Of a stretch of DNA of 42,557 nt, positions 24,941 to 33,948 are shown piece after piece. Position 1 is the stretch's first letter; each line of letters starts with the position of its first letter. The stretch spans positions 1 to 42,557 of the forward strand of contig JAPOYR010000008.1 of assembly GCA_026706485.1 (NCBI GenBank), in the 5' to 3' direction. The DNA is from Chloroflexota bacterium (GTDB lineage Bacteria; Chloroflexota; UBA11872). The translations under genes and the position numbers were made by a program. Under the pieces are notes generated by a model. It worked only from the letters and a program-made list of their open reading frames with translations. It had not been told where the DNA came from and ran no database searches.

Positions 24941-25528
24941 GTGGACTCGCCGTCGGGCCGTCTGCCACGCCGGATATCGGTGGTCGGCCTCTCCGGATCG
25001 GGCAAGACGACCGTCGCCCGGCGACTTGCCCGCCTCGTGGATGCGCCGCACGTCGAGCTGGACGCCCTGCACTGGGTCCATCCGGACTGGGCCGAGCCGT
25101 CCGGCGAGGAGTTTCGCGCGGCGGTCGGACGCGCCCTGGCCGGCGACGCCTGGGTCGTCGAGGGCAACTACCGGAGCGCTCGCGCGGTGTATTGGCCACG
25201 GGTCGAGATGCTGGTGTGGCTGGACCTGCCGCTGTGGGTAATCACCTGGCGCGTGCTGCGTCGCACGCTGCGGCGCGTAGGGTCCAGCGAGCGCCTGTGG
25301 GGGACCCAGCGCGAGACGTTTCGCAGAGGATTCCTGAGCTACGACAGCTTGTGGCTCTGGAATGTCCGCACCCACCGGCCGCGGCGACGCCTCTATCGCG
25401 ACCTCGCCGCGGAGCTCGAACTTCGCGGTGGACAGGCGGTGCGGCTGCGCTCCCAGCGCACGGTGGACCAGTGGCTGGAGCGCCTGGCGAATCAGAAGCG
25501 GTCGGATCGCCAGGAGGGTCTGATGTAG
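24941..25528 (+). CDS. P-loop kinase-like protein, adenylate kinase/FlaR type
   Basis: A 195-residue protein with a canonical Walker A loop, GLSGSGKT (residues 16-23), then DAPHVELDALHW and the GNYRSARAVYWPRVEMLVWLD strand, where an early base or phosphate acceptor site sits. Arg-rich helices (WRVLRRTLRRV) form the lid region. This order is typical of DNA topology modulation FlaR-like and adenylate-kinase-related proteins of unknown substrate. The start is GTG 24941. It follows the chelatase gene by 26 nt on the same strand and could be its third operon member, after lgt. A 56-bp palindromic repeat follows the stop and may end transcription. Confidence 0.85.
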   Translation: MDSPSGRLPRRISVVGLSGSGKTTVARRLARLVDAPHVELDALHWVHPDWAEPSGEEFRAAVGRALAGDAWVVEGNYRSARAVYWPRVEMLVWLDLPLWVITWRVLRRTLRRVGSSERLWGTQRETFRRGFLSYDSLWLWNVRTHRPRRRLYRDLAAELELRGGQAVRLRSQRTVDQWLERLANQKRSDRQEGLM

Positions 25529-25539
25529 GCCGTAGCCTT

Positions 25540-25595
25540 GACCCCAATCCGTTCGCCCTGAGCTTGTCGAAGGGGTGACCGAACGGATTGGGGTC
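25540..25595. repeat. 56-bp palindromic repeat, GACCCCAATCCGTTCG arms
   Basis: Perfect 16-bp inverted arms (25540-25555 and 25580-25595) around a 24-nt core CCCTGAGCTTGTCGAAGGGG plus four bases. A near-identical 56-bp copy is at 30254-30309 and a degraded one at about 35499-35570. It lies between the converging kinase and radical SAM genes and could form a strong hairpin. Confidence 0.92.
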
Positions 25596-25620
25596 GCGAA
25601 TGACGGCAGCCCTTGCCACT

Positions 25621-26559
25621 TCAGAGGTCTGCTAACGCCAACTGCGCCGGAGCCGGCGGCGGTCCCAGCACCGGCAACGACTCCTCCATGGGCCCGACCG
25701 TCTCCCGGACCGCTTGCGCCCGCGCGTGCAACTCGTTGCTGACCGTCTGGTCGACGTAGCGCGTATCGTCGGGATACAGCCCGCCATAGAGCGGCTCCAG
25801 GTGGGGAAAGTACCGCCGCAGGTGGTGCATGAACCAGCGCTTGGGCTCCTGGTCCAGATGCAGCATCACCACGCCCACGCGCCGCGCGCCGTGATCCCTC
25901 GCCCGCCGCATCACCGCCTCGATCGCGGCGTTGGAATCCGTCAGGCCCGGCAGCACCGGGGCCATGTTCACCCCCACGTCCAGCTTCAGCCGCGCCAGCT
26001 CGGCGACCAGTCGAAATCGCTCGTCCGGCGGCGGCGTTCCCGGCTCGATGCGCCGGGAGAGATTCGCGTCGGCGATGGGAATGGAAACAGTGACGGAAAG
26101 CCCGGCGGCGCGCGCCAGGTCCTGCAAGAGATCGCCGTCTCGCCGCAGCAGCGTCGACTTGGTGATCAGGCCGATCGGCGAGCGCGCGGCCAGGAACTCG
26201 CGCAGGCAGGCGCGCGTGAGCTTCAGGCGCCCCTCGACCGGCTGATACGGATCGGTCGCCGCGCCCACCGCCACCGTCTCGCGTTTCCACCGCGGCGACT
26301 GAAGCTGCGCCCGCAGCCGCTCGGCGACGTTGACTTTGGCGAACACAATGCGCTCGAAGTCCCGCCCACCGTCAAGGTCGAAGTAGGTGTGCGTCTGCCG
26401 CGCGTAGCAATACCAGCAGGCGTGGCTGCAGCCGCGGTAGGGATTCAGACTCCACTTGAAGGGCATCCCACGCACGCGATTCAGCGCGGACCGGCACTCA
26501 ATGGGTCGAACGTCCACCCGCACGGCACGGCTGCCCTTCGCTGCCCTGCCGCCCGACAA
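25621..26559 (-). CDS. Radical SAM protein (spore photoproduct lyase-like/Rv2578c type)
   Basis: A 312-residue radical S-adenosylmethionine protein. Cys44, Cys48 and Cys51 in CSHACWYC hold the 4Fe-4S cluster. It is preceded by the family hallmark NPYRGCSHAC. GAATDPYQPVEG, KSTLLRRD and VSIPIADANLSRRIEPGTP follow in the order seen in the Rv2578c group, whose reaction is not established. The frame opens at TTG 26559, but TATAGT on the minus strand (26564-26559) would serve well as a -10 element there. GTG 26523 or 26517, ahead of VDVRPIECRSALN, may be the real start. No partner gene adjoins it. Confidence 0.9.
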   Translation of the reverse strand: MSGGRAAKGSRAVRVDVRPIECRSALNRVRGMPFKWSLNPYRGCSHACWYCYARQTHTYFDLDGGRDFERIVFAKVNVAERLRAQLQSPRWKRETVAVGAATDPYQPVEGRLKLTRACLREFLAARSPIGLITKSTLLRRDGDLLQDLARAAGLSVTVSIPIADANLSRRIEPGTPPPDERFRLVAELARLKLDVGVNMAPVLPGLTDSNAAIEAVMRRARDHGARRVGVVMLHLDQEPKRWFMHHLRRYFPHLEPLYGGLYPDDTRYVDQTVSNELHARAQAVRETVGPMEESLPVLGPPPAPAQLALADL

Positions 26560-26968
26560 CTATACCAAACAAAAGGCGAACGCCATAAGCCGAAACGGCC
26601 CGAGAAAGCAGGTCAGTTTTGTCCGTCATTCCGGCGAAGGCCGGAATCCAGTCCGGTTCCGCTTGTGCGGCCGGCGATTGCCGGACCTGGACCCCGGCTT
26701 GCGCCGGGGTGACGGAGTGCTATTCGACCGCTTCGACAGGGGACGAGCAGATAACCCGCGCAATTGCGCTCAAGAGCCGACCCAGGCGGGTCTCAAACCG
26801 TCCGCCACCGCCCGAATTGTGTCTCTGAATCACCTTGGGGCAGGGGTTTTTTGGCATGTTCGGCGTTTAATTTCGACTCCGAATTAGAAGCCCCGCATCC
26901 TGAGAGATTCGACGTAGGGGGCAACCCTCGTAGTCGCCCGGTCGCGCCCCCCTGCCGCTACGCCGCCC
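26560..26968. repeat. Repeat-containing gap between the radical SAM and zwf genes
   Basis: This 409-bp stretch has no supported gene. It has a CCGTCATTCCGGCGAAGGCCGGAAT palindrome at 26623-26650, an ACCCCGGCTTGCGCCGGGGT hairpin near 26690-26712, a decayed GGCGGGTCTCAAACCG piece at about 26786-26802, an AT-richer patch at 26815-26890, and a GTAGGGGGCAACC...GTCGCCCG element at 26913-26940, just after the zwf end. Confidence 0.75.
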
Positions 26969-28534
26969 TTACAACCGCCGCCAGCGGAACCCGTCCGACG
27001 CCAGCAGATCGTCGGCCGCATCGGGGCCCCAGGTTCCGGCCTGGTAGGAGTGCAGCGGATGTCCTTCGTCGAAGCGCCACGCGGAGAGCACCGGCATCAC
27101 CGCCGCCCAGGCCGCCTCGGCCTCGTCTCCCCGGATGAACAGCGTCTGGTCGCCCAGCATCACGTCCAGCAGCAACCGCTCGTAGGCGTCCGGCGATTCC
27201 TCGGCGAACCCCTGCCCGTAGCCGAAGTCCATCCGCACCGGACGCACGCGCACGGACGGTCCCGGCTGCTTGGCCTCGAACGTGATCGAAATGCCCTCGT
27301 TGGGCTGAATGCGCATCACCAGCCGGTTGGGCGGCACGCCGTCCGAACTCGAGTCGCTGAAGAGCCGGTGCGGCACGCTGCGAAACTGGATCGCGATTTC
27401 GGTGGCGCGCTTGGTCAGCCGCTTGCCCGTGCGCATGTAGAACGGCACGCCCTGCCAGCGCCAGCTATCGATGAACCACCGCGCCGCGATATAGGTCTCG
27501 GTCAGCGAGTCGGCCGCCACACCGTCTTCGGTGCGATAGGCCGGCACGTCGGAGCCGTTCATGCGTCCGCCGCTGTAGGACGCCCGCACCACGTGCTTGC
27601 GCACGTCGGCCACGCTCATGCGCCGCAGCGCCCGCAGCACCTTCACCTTCTCGTCGCGAATCGCGTCGGCGCCAAAATCCACCGGCGGCTCCATGGCCAC
27701 CACCGCCAGCAGCTGCATCATGTGGTTCTGCATGATGTCCCGCAGCGCCCCGGCCTCTTCGTAGTAGCGGCCGCGGCCCTCGACGCCCACTTCCTCCGCC
27801 ACCGTGATCTGCACGTGCGACACGTAGCGCCGATTCCACACCGGCTCGAAGATGCTGTTCGCAAAGCGAAACACCAGCACGTTCTGCACCGTCTCCTTAC
27901 CCAGGTAGTGGTCGATGCGGTAGATCTGGGACTCGTCAAAGACGCTGTTCGCGATGGCGTGCAGCGCGGCGGCGGACTCCAGATCGCGCCCAAACGGCTT
28001 CTCGATCACGATGCGGCAGGTGCCGGGGCACTCGGTCAGCCCGGATGCGCCCAGGCGCCTGATGACCTCGGGAAACAGGCTCGGCTGCGTGGCCAGGTAG
28101 AAGATGCGGTTGCCGCCGGTCCCGTGCGCCTCCTCCAGCGCCGGGAGCTCCTCCGTCAGTCGGTCGAATCCCTCGTCGTCGCTGGAGTCGCCCCTGAGGT
28201 AATGCACCCGCTGCGCGAAGTCGTCCCAGCTCTCGGGCTCCGGCGCCCCGCTGCGCGAGTACTTCGAGGCCGCCTCCAGCAGCTTCGCACGATAGGAGGC
28301 GTCGTCCATGGGGCGGCGCCCTTGCCCCACCACCGCGAATCGATCCGGCAATAGTCCGTCCTGCCGCAGGTTGTAGAGCGCCGGGATGAGCTTGCGTCCA
28401 GCCAGATCGCCCGATCCGCCGAAGATGATCAGCGCGTGGGGATCGCCGGGCTTCGGGGCGTCATGACTGCCGCGCGCCGCCTGGCCGTCGGCGGCAACGG
28501 CCGTAGCGGGCGTCGCCTCTTGCGCGGCGCTCAC
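26969..28534 (-). CDS. zwf: Glucose-6-phosphate 1-dehydrogenase
   Basis: A 521-residue enzyme that oxidises glucose-6-phosphate to 6-phosphogluconolactone with NAD(P), the entry to the oxidative pentose phosphate route. The dinucleotide site is IIFGGSGDLAGRKLIPAL (about residues 34-51), and the catalytic block is YRIDHYLGKE with the conserved Asp-His-Tyr. Length and C-terminus are standard. A polar Ala/Thr-rich N-terminus of about 30 residues precedes the fold. The GTG start shares a 4-nt GTGA overlap with the pgi stop, so it is translationally coupled as the last gene of the FGGY kinase, rpiB, tal, pgi, zwf series. No 6-phosphogluconolactonase or gnd gene lies in the window. Confidence 0.96.
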   Translation of the reverse strand: MSAAQEATPATAVAADGQAARGSHDAPKPGDPHALIIFGGSGDLAGRKLIPALYNLRQDGLLPDRFAVVGQGRRPMDDASYRAKLLEAASKYSRSGAPEPESWDDFAQRVHYLRGDSSDDEGFDRLTEELPALEEAHGTGGNRIFYLATQPSLFPEVIRRLGASGLTECPGTCRIVIEKPFGRDLESAAALHAIANSVFDESQIYRIDHYLGKETVQNVLVFRFANSIFEPVWNRRYVSHVQITVAEEVGVEGRGRYYEEAGALRDIMQNHMMQLLAVVAMEPPVDFGADAIRDEKVKVLRALRRMSVADVRKHVVRASYSGGRMNGSDVPAYRTEDGVAADSLTETYIAARWFIDSWRWQGVPFYMRTGKRLTKRATEIAIQFRSVPHRLFSDSSSDGVPPNRLVMRIQPNEGISITFEAKQPGPSVRVRPVRMDFGYGQGFAEESPDAYERLLLDVMLGDQTLFIRGDEAEAAWAAVMPVLSAWRFDEGHPLHSYQAGTWGPDAADDLLASDGFRWRRL

Positions 28535-30210
28535 GACAGCGTCTCCACGACCGCGGCAAGCTCGTCGAGCGCCGCCGCCGGTTCGCTCGCCACCAGCCCG
28601 AGCACGCGGCGCTCCTTGTCGCGCAGCGACCGTAGGTCGCCCTCGGCCTGCGCGTCGATCAGCGTGGCAAATCCATAGCCCTCGCCGGGAATCGGCACGT
28701 CCGCGCCGTGATCGCCAATGATCTGCATGAAAACGCCCCTATTCGGTCCACCCTTGTGCAGCTGCCCGGTGGAGTGGAGAAACCGCGGACCAAAACCCAA
28801 GGTCGTGGCCAGCTTGGTGCGGTCGCGAATCGACGTCTGAATCCGTCGCAGCCGGGCCTCCTGCGCCGGCGTGCGGTCGAGATAGGCGTGGATCGATACA
28901 TAGCCGCCCGGCGCCGTGTCGCCCAGGAATGCTCTCACCGCCTCGGCAGCGGTCATGCCCGACTCACCGGAAACGCGCAGGGCCTCTCCGGTCTCCGTGG
29001 TGGCCTGGTCGGATAGGGGCGACGCGCCGTCCATCACGCCCTCCAGCACCCGCGCCGTGTTGGCCTTGCTCTCCTCGACGTTCGGCTGGTCGAACGGATT
29101 GATGCCAAGCACCCATCCGGCGACGGCCGTCGCCAGCTCCCAGCGCCAGAATTCGGCGCCAAGGTCGTGCACGTCGCCCATCGTGAACCGGACCACCGGA
29201 TGGCCGGCGTCCGCCAGCGCATCCAGGCCGTCCAGCGCCTCGTCGCCGACGGAGATGCCCACGAACACCCGGTCGTCGCCATAGACCGACGAGTCGCCGA
29301 GCGCCTCGCCGTCCACCGGCACGATGCCGAGCCCATGCTTGCCGGTGCTCTCGGCAACCAACTGCTCGATCCACGCTCCGATTGGCGCCGTCGTCGGCGA
29401 GAGCGCCAGCGTCAGTTTGTCCCGCCCGCGCCGCGCCAGCGCCCCCAGCGCCAGTCCGAGCCAAACCGCCGAGTTTTGCGAGATATCAGTCTCCCGCAGC
29501 GCCGCGTGCCCAAACTCGACGGCTCCGCGCAGCACCGCTGCGATATCCAGGCCGACCAGCGCCGCAGGCACGAGCCCGAAGTACGACAACGCCGAATAGC
29601 GTCCGCCGATCCGAGGGTCATTCAGAAACGCGCGGGCGAACCCGTCGTCCAACGCGCGCTGGGCGAGCGAGGTGCCGGGGTCCGTGATCACGATGAAGTG
29701 CGACCCCGCGTCGGGAAGCCCGCACTCCTCATACCGCGCCCGAAACGTCGCGTAGAGCGTGGCCGTCTCCAGGGTGCCGCCGGACTTGCTCGCCACGATG
29801 AAGAGCGTGCGTGCCAGATCGATGGCGCAACTCACCCGCCGCACGGTCGCCGGGTCGGTGGAATCGAGCACCGTCAGGCGCGGCCGCCCGGCGGCCGCCG
29901 GCAGCATCGCCGCCATCACCTCCGGCGCCAGGCTGCTCCCGCCCATGCCCAGCAACACCACGTCGTCGATGTCGGCTGATACCTGCGACGCCCACTCCGA
30001 AATGGCGTCGGCCTCCGGCTCCAGCCGCTCCGCAATGCGAATCCAGCCCAGCAGGTTGCCGATCTCGGCTCGCTGGCCGGCCTCATCCGACCAGAGCGAC
30101 GCGTCCTCGTCCGACAGCCGTGGCACCAGCCGTTCCACGCCCGCCCGGGCCTCGGCATCGGAGATGTTGAGGGTCGTGGCGCGCATCGCCAGCCGCGGCG
30201 TGGAGGACAT
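28531..30210 (-). CDS. pgi: Glucose-6-phosphate isomerase
   Basis: A 559-residue isomerase converting glucose-6-phosphate and fructose-6-phosphate. GMGGSSLAPEV (about 87-97), the SIS-domain SKSGGTLET loop, and a late GYVSIHAYL segment are seen. The protein resembles the Pgi half of bifunctional Tal-Pgi proteins found in some bacteria; here tal is the separate gene just upstream. The ATG at 30210 is preferred. The frame opens further at 30261, but those extra residues start inside the palindromic repeat at 30254-30309. The TGA stop overlaps the GTG of zwf. Confidence 0.93.
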   Translation of the reverse strand: MSSTPRLAMRATTLNISDAEARAGVERLVPRLSDEDASLWSDEAGQRAEIGNLLGWIRIAERLEPEADAISEWASQVSADIDDVVLLGMGGSSLAPEVMAAMLPAAAGRPRLTVLDSTDPATVRRVSCAIDLARTLFIVASKSGGTLETATLYATFRARYEECGLPDAGSHFIVITDPGTSLAQRALDDGFARAFLNDPRIGGRYSALSYFGLVPAALVGLDIAAVLRGAVEFGHAALRETDISQNSAVWLGLALGALARRGRDKLTLALSPTTAPIGAWIEQLVAESTGKHGLGIVPVDGEALGDSSVYGDDRVFVGISVGDEALDGLDALADAGHPVVRFTMGDVHDLGAEFWRWELATAVAGWVLGINPFDQPNVEESKANTARVLEGVMDGASPLSDQATTETGEALRVSGESGMTAAEAVRAFLGDTAPGGYVSIHAYLDRTPAQEARLRRIQTSIRDRTKLATTLGFGPRFLHSTGQLHKGGPNRGVFMQIIGDHGADVPIPGEGYGFATLIDAQAEGDLRSLRDKERRVLGLVASEPAAALDELAAVVETLS

Positions 30211-30253
30211 GCCTAGGGAACCTCGGAACAGATAGAGTCCTGCGGCATACATA

Positions 30254-30309
30254 GACCCCAATCCGTTCGCCCTGAGCCTGTCGAAGGGGTTATCGAACGG
30301 ATTGGGGTC
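30254..30309. repeat. 56-bp palindromic repeat, second copy, between tal and pgi
   Basis: The same perfect 16-bp arms (30254-30269 and 30294-30309) and nearly the same core as 25540-25595; the core differs at a few positions (CTGAGCCTGTC, GGTTAT). It sits inside the sugar-phosphate operon, 27 nt after the tal stop, so a hairpin here could partly end or stabilise the transcript. Confidence 0.92.
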
Positions 30310-30336
30310 ATGCCCACAGCCTTGTTCTGACCGTTC

Positions 30337-31464
30337 TCAGGCGCCCAGCGAGGCTGCCTTCGCGTCCAGATCGGCCAAGAGCTCGTCGTATGAGTCCACG
30401 AACTTCTGGACGCCCTCGTCCTCAAGTTGGTCCATCACCGCGTCCAGGTCGATGCCCAGCCGCTGCAGCCGTTCGAGCACCTCGTCCCAGAAGTCCATAT
30501 CGGCGCGAACGGTCTCCTGCACCTCGCCCGTATCGCGAAACGCCGTCATGGTGTTCTCGGGCATCGTGTTGACGGTGTCGGGGCCGATCAACTCGTCCAC
30601 GTAGCGCGTCGGCGGATACGCCGGGTTCTTGGTGCTGGTGCTGGCCCAGAGCGGCCGCTGCCGGCGCGCCCCGCGGGCCGCCAGGCGCTGAAACCGCTCG
30701 CCGCCGAAGATTTCCTCGAAGATTCGGTAGCAGGCCTTGGAGTTCGCAATGGCAGCCTGTCCCAGCAGGTCGCGGGCTTCGGTGGCCGCGTCGGGACGGC
30801 TGGCCGCCAGCGCCTCCAACTGGTCGTCGACGGCCGTGTCGATGCGGCTCACGAAGGTGCTCGCCACCGACGCCACGGCATCGAGCGACTCGCCGCGCGC
30901 GGCGCGCGCTTCGAGCGCGTTCAGATACGACTCGGCCACCGCGCGGTAGACCTCTTGCGCAAAGATCAGCGTGATGTTGACGTTGATGCCCTCGCCCAGC
31001 AGCGTCTCGATGGCCGGCAGCCCCTCGCGCGTGGCTGGCACCTTGATCATCAAGTTGCGGTAGTCCACGCGGTCCGCCAGCCGCCGCGCCGCCGCCACCG
31101 TCCCGTCGGTATCGCGCGCCAGGTGCGGCGAGACTTCAAGGCTCACGAAGCCGTCCCGGCCCTGCGTCGACTCATAGACCCGCAGCAGGATGTCGCAGGC
31201 GGCCCGGATGTCGGCGATCGCCAGCGTCTCGAAGGTCTCCTCGGCGTCCTGGCCGCTGGCGAACAGCGACGCGATCTCTTCGTCGTAGGTATCGCTGCCC
31301 GAGATGGCCCCGTGGAAGATCGTCGGATTCGAGGTGATGCCGCGCAGGCCGTCGGTCGCAATCAACTCTTCGAGCTGACCGGACCGGATCAGATCGCGGC
31401 TCAGGTAGTCCAGCCAGACGCTCTGGCCCTGGTCGACGAGCTCCTGCAGCGGGTTACGCATCAT
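30337..31464 (-). CDS. tal: Transaldolase
   Basis: A 375-residue transaldolase that moves a dihydroxyacetone unit between sedoheptulose-7-phosphate and glyceraldehyde-3-phosphate. GITSNPTIFHGAI (about 42-54) is the family entry motif, and Lys141 in NLMIKVPATREG is the Schiff-base residue. GINVNITLIF and WASTSTKNPAY follow, as in the long transaldolases of actinobacteria and cyanobacteria, which often occur fused to or beside Pgi. ATG 31464 is used; AAAGGAG lies 9 nt upstream (31475-31480). The neighbours pgi, zwf and rpiB belong to the same pathway. The next gene is 126 nt away because a 56-bp repeat lies between. Confidence 0.95.
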   Translation of the reverse strand: MMRNPLQELVDQGQSVWLDYLSRDLIRSGQLEELIATDGLRGITSNPTIFHGAISGSDTYDEEIASLFASGQDAEETFETLAIADIRAACDILLRVYESTQGRDGFVSLEVSPHLARDTDGTVAAARRLADRVDYRNLMIKVPATREGLPAIETLLGEGINVNITLIFAQEVYRAVAESYLNALEARAARGESLDAVASVASTFVSRIDTAVDDQLEALAASRPDAATEARDLLGQAAIANSKACYRIFEEIFGGERFQRLAARGARRQRPLWASTSTKNPAYPPTRYVDELIGPDTVNTMPENTMTAFRDTGEVQETVRADMDFWDEVLERLQRLGIDLDAVMDQLEDEGVQKFVDSYDELLADLDAKAASLGA

Positions 31465-31590
31465 CAACAGCGACTCCTTTGTCCTCTCACGCCCCAGGGG
31501 AAGTCGAGGCCGGACGATTCCCTGCGAACGGGACCACCTGGTTCCGCATTCAGCGTAGCAGCGGCCATTGGCGAGGCTGTGTAGGTCGGG

Positions 31591-32052
31591 CTACGGCGAC
31601 AGCCGCTCGCCGCGCTCGAGCGCCTGCACCTTATGCAGCCGGCGCACGTAGCGTTCCTCCGAGTCGGCGAACTCAGCGCCAAGAAACGCCGTCACGATTT
31701 CGGCGATCAGCGACATGCCCACGATCGACGAGCCCAGGCAGAGCAGGTTCAGGTCGTCGTGCTCGACGCCCTGGTGCGCCGAATAGGTGTCGTGGCACGT
31801 CGCCGCGCGCACGCCGACGATCTTGTTGGCCGCCACGCAGGCGCCCACGCCGCTGCCGCAGACCACAACGCCGCGGTCGGCCTCGCCGTCCACGATGGCC
31901 TGTCCCACGGCCGCCGCGTAGTCGGGATAGTCGACCGACGCATCGGAATCCGTGCCGAGGTCCAGCACCTCGTGGCCCGCGTCAACAAGCAGCGCGAGCA
32001 GCTCGTCCTTGACCTCAAACCCACGGTGATCGACCCCGACGGCAACGCGCAT
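31591..32052 (-). CDS. rpiB: Ribose-5-phosphate isomerase B
   Basis: A 153-residue RpiB/LacAB-family isomerase interconverting ribose-5-phosphate and ribulose-5-phosphate. MRVAVGVDHRGFEVK is the typical start, with Asp8/His9 of the active site. Cys65 in VVVCGSGVGACVAANK is the catalytic base, and CHDTYSAHQGVEHDDLN holds the usual histidine and Asp-Asp-x-Asn region. The frame opens 24 nt earlier, but ATG 32052 fits the family length. It precedes tal in the same direction. Upstream (32145-32260) lies a long composite repeat that separates it from the FGGY kinase gene. Confidence 0.93.
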   Translation of the reverse strand: MRVAVGVDHRGFEVKDELLALLVDAGHEVLDLGTDSDASVDYPDYAAAVGQAIVDGEADRGVVVCGSGVGACVAANKIVGVRAATCHDTYSAHQGVEHDDLNLLCLGSSIVGMSLIAEIVTAFLGAEFADSEERYVRRLHKVQALERGERLSP

Positions 32053-32144
32053 GCGTGTCTCCAGTCGCGCCAGCAACGGTCCCGCGTCTAAGGATACGCA
32101 AGCGCGGCGGGCGCTAAACCCTCGGGGCTGTCCTTTGAACGCAG

Positions 32145-32260
32145 CTATCCGTCATTCCGAGCGCAGCAATCTGTCATTCCGAGCGCAGCGAGGAATCTAA
32201 GGACGCTGTGCCTTCTCCCGGCCCCCTAGATTTCTCGCTTCGCTCGAAATGACAAGGGTG
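32145..32260. repeat. REPIN/MITE-like composite hairpin, copy 1
   Basis: A short left part (GTCATTCCGAGCGCAGCAAT) is followed by TGTCATTCCGAGCGCAGCGA...TCTAAGG and, after a loop of about 20 nt, the inverted CCTAGATTTCTCGCTTCGCTCGAAATGACA. The last two pair over about 30 bp with a few mismatches. It aligns along its whole length with 37089-37205, in the same orientation. Confidence 0.88.
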
Positions 32261-32310
32261 AGACGCAACCGCCCTCGACGCTAGCTTGAGCGGCTCAGGC
32301 TGAATCTAAG

Positions 32311-33831
32311 CTAGGTACCGTCCGCCAACGCGCCCGCGCCGGCCATGCGTCGGTAGAGCCGCTCCTGCCGCTCCATCGCCGCGCGGTAGACCGCTCCGTT
32401 GGTCGGACTGGGCTCGAGTGTTTCGCCGCCAAGCTGATCGACCGCCGCCAACGACTCGATGGCCCCAAGCTGAGCCAGCGCCCACAGCGCCGCGCCGCGG
32501 CTGGTGGCTTCTATCGCCGCCGACCGCGTCGCGGGTCGCCCAAACGCGTCGGTCACCATCTGCGCCCACACCCTCGACCGTCGGAATCCCCCGCCCGACA
32601 GCATGACCGAGTGCGATGGGGGCAACTCGTCGGACAACAGGTCGTAGATGCGCGTGAGGCGATAGGTCACCGCCTCCATGCCCGCCAGCAGCAGCTCCTC
32701 CGCCCGCGTGTTCCGTCGCAGGCCGTGGATGGTCGCCCGCGCCTGGTCGTCCCAACCCGGACTGCGCTCGCCGCTGAGAAACGGCAGCAGGGTCACGCCG
32801 TGTCCGTCAGGCGGCAAGTCCTCCACCAGCGCGTCCCAGCCCTTCGACGGACCCAAGTCGGTCAGCTCGGCCACCCAGCGCACCATGTTGCCGCCGTCGG
32901 TCAGGGCGCCGCCCAACAGCGATCGGTCAGGCGACATGCGGTATTCCCAGAGACCCCGCGGCACCTGCGCGACCGGTCCCGGCACGATGGCCCGCACCGC
33001 CGCGCTGGTGCCCAGGTTCACGACTACCGCCGGCGTGTCCGTTTCCGCGGTTCCGACGTTGCTCACCACGCCGTCGCCCACGGCCGGAAACCAGGCCGCC
33101 TCGGCAAGCGCCGGCCACCGTTCCGCCCAATCGGCGGCCAGCCCGCGCACGGGAGCGTTCTCGGTGTCGATCCGCCCAAGCGCGTCGGCCTCGAGCTTTA
33201 GGGCGTCCAAGGTGGTCCGATCCCAGTCCATTGCACGCCGATCGAGCAATCCGCTCCACGCGGCCGCCGACACCCCGAGACCGCACGGCCGGCCAAAGAG
33301 CCGTCCGTAGAGGTATTCACCGAACGAGACCCAGCGATCGACGCTCGCCAGCAGCTCCGGCTGCGTGCGGGCCAGCCAGCGGAACCGTGGCGCCAGGTAG
33401 CTGGCGTGCAGCGGACACCCGGTGCGGTCATAGAGCGCCGCCGCGTCCCACTCTTCACGCAGCGCGGCGGCGTCGGCCGCGCTGCGCACGTCGGCGTAGG
33501 TATAGACCGGCGTCAGCGCCGCGCCCGCCGCATCCACGCCGACAATGCTCGACGCGAACACGCTGCATCCCACCGCCGCGATATCGCCGGTTCGCGCGTC
33601 GGCCCGCGCCATGGTTTCGTCAATGGCTTCAATCACGCGGTCGCTCAACGCTTCGGCGTCCGCGGTGACGCCGCCATCCGTGGTCGAATGGAATCGGTGT
33701 TCGACCTTCGCGGCCGTCTTGCGGACCCGGCGGCCGCGGGCGTCATAGAGCGCCGCGCGCGCCGACGAGCTGCCGATATCCAGGCTGAGCGCAAGCGGGG
33801 AGGCGGCGTCCGCCAACTTGATCCTGCTCAT
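32311..33831 (-). CDS. FGGY-family carbohydrate kinase
   Basis: A 506-residue sugar kinase from ATG 33831 (an in-frame TTG lies 9 nt upstream). The first ATPase motif is LALSLDIGSSSARAALYD, the typical FGGY opening. The middle has NLGTSAAVRAIV and the late lobe MLSGGGFRRSRVWAQMVTDAFGRP, where the adenosine and phosphate 2 sites lie, then EATSRGAALWAL. Family members phosphorylate gluconate, xylulose, ribulose or glycerol. Next to zwf, pgi, tal and rpiB a gluconate or pentulose substrate is plausible, but this is inference. It is the first gene of that minus-strand series, although a repeat-filled gap of 258 bp follows it. Confidence 0.92.
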   Translation of the reverse strand: MSRIKLADAASPLALSLDIGSSSARAALYDARGRRVRKTAAKVEHRFHSTTDGGVTADAEALSDRVIEAIDETMARADARTGDIAAVGCSVFASSIVGVDAAGAALTPVYTYADVRSAADAAALREEWDAAALYDRTGCPLHASYLAPRFRWLARTQPELLASVDRWVSFGEYLYGRLFGRPCGLGVSAAAWSGLLDRRAMDWDRTTLDALKLEADALGRIDTENAPVRGLAADWAERWPALAEAAWFPAVGDGVVSNVGTAETDTPAVVVNLGTSAAVRAIVPGPVAQVPRGLWEYRMSPDRSLLGGALTDGGNMVRWVAELTDLGPSKGWDALVEDLPPDGHGVTLLPFLSGERSPGWDDQARATIHGLRRNTRAEELLLAGMEAVTYRLTRIYDLLSDELPPSHSVMLSGGGFRRSRVWAQMVTDAFGRPATRSAAIEATSRGAALWALAQLGAIESLAAVDQLGGETLEPSPTNGAVYRAAMERQERLYRRMAGAGALADGT

Positions 33832-33948
33832 GTTCGGCAAGCGTGACGCGTCATCGCTTCACCCCTCCCTGACCCTAAAGCTTCCGCCGCCGAGCCACCG
33901 ACGTCGCCGCCAATATCTTGATTATGTCAATCAGAGGCGCTGCGGTCG

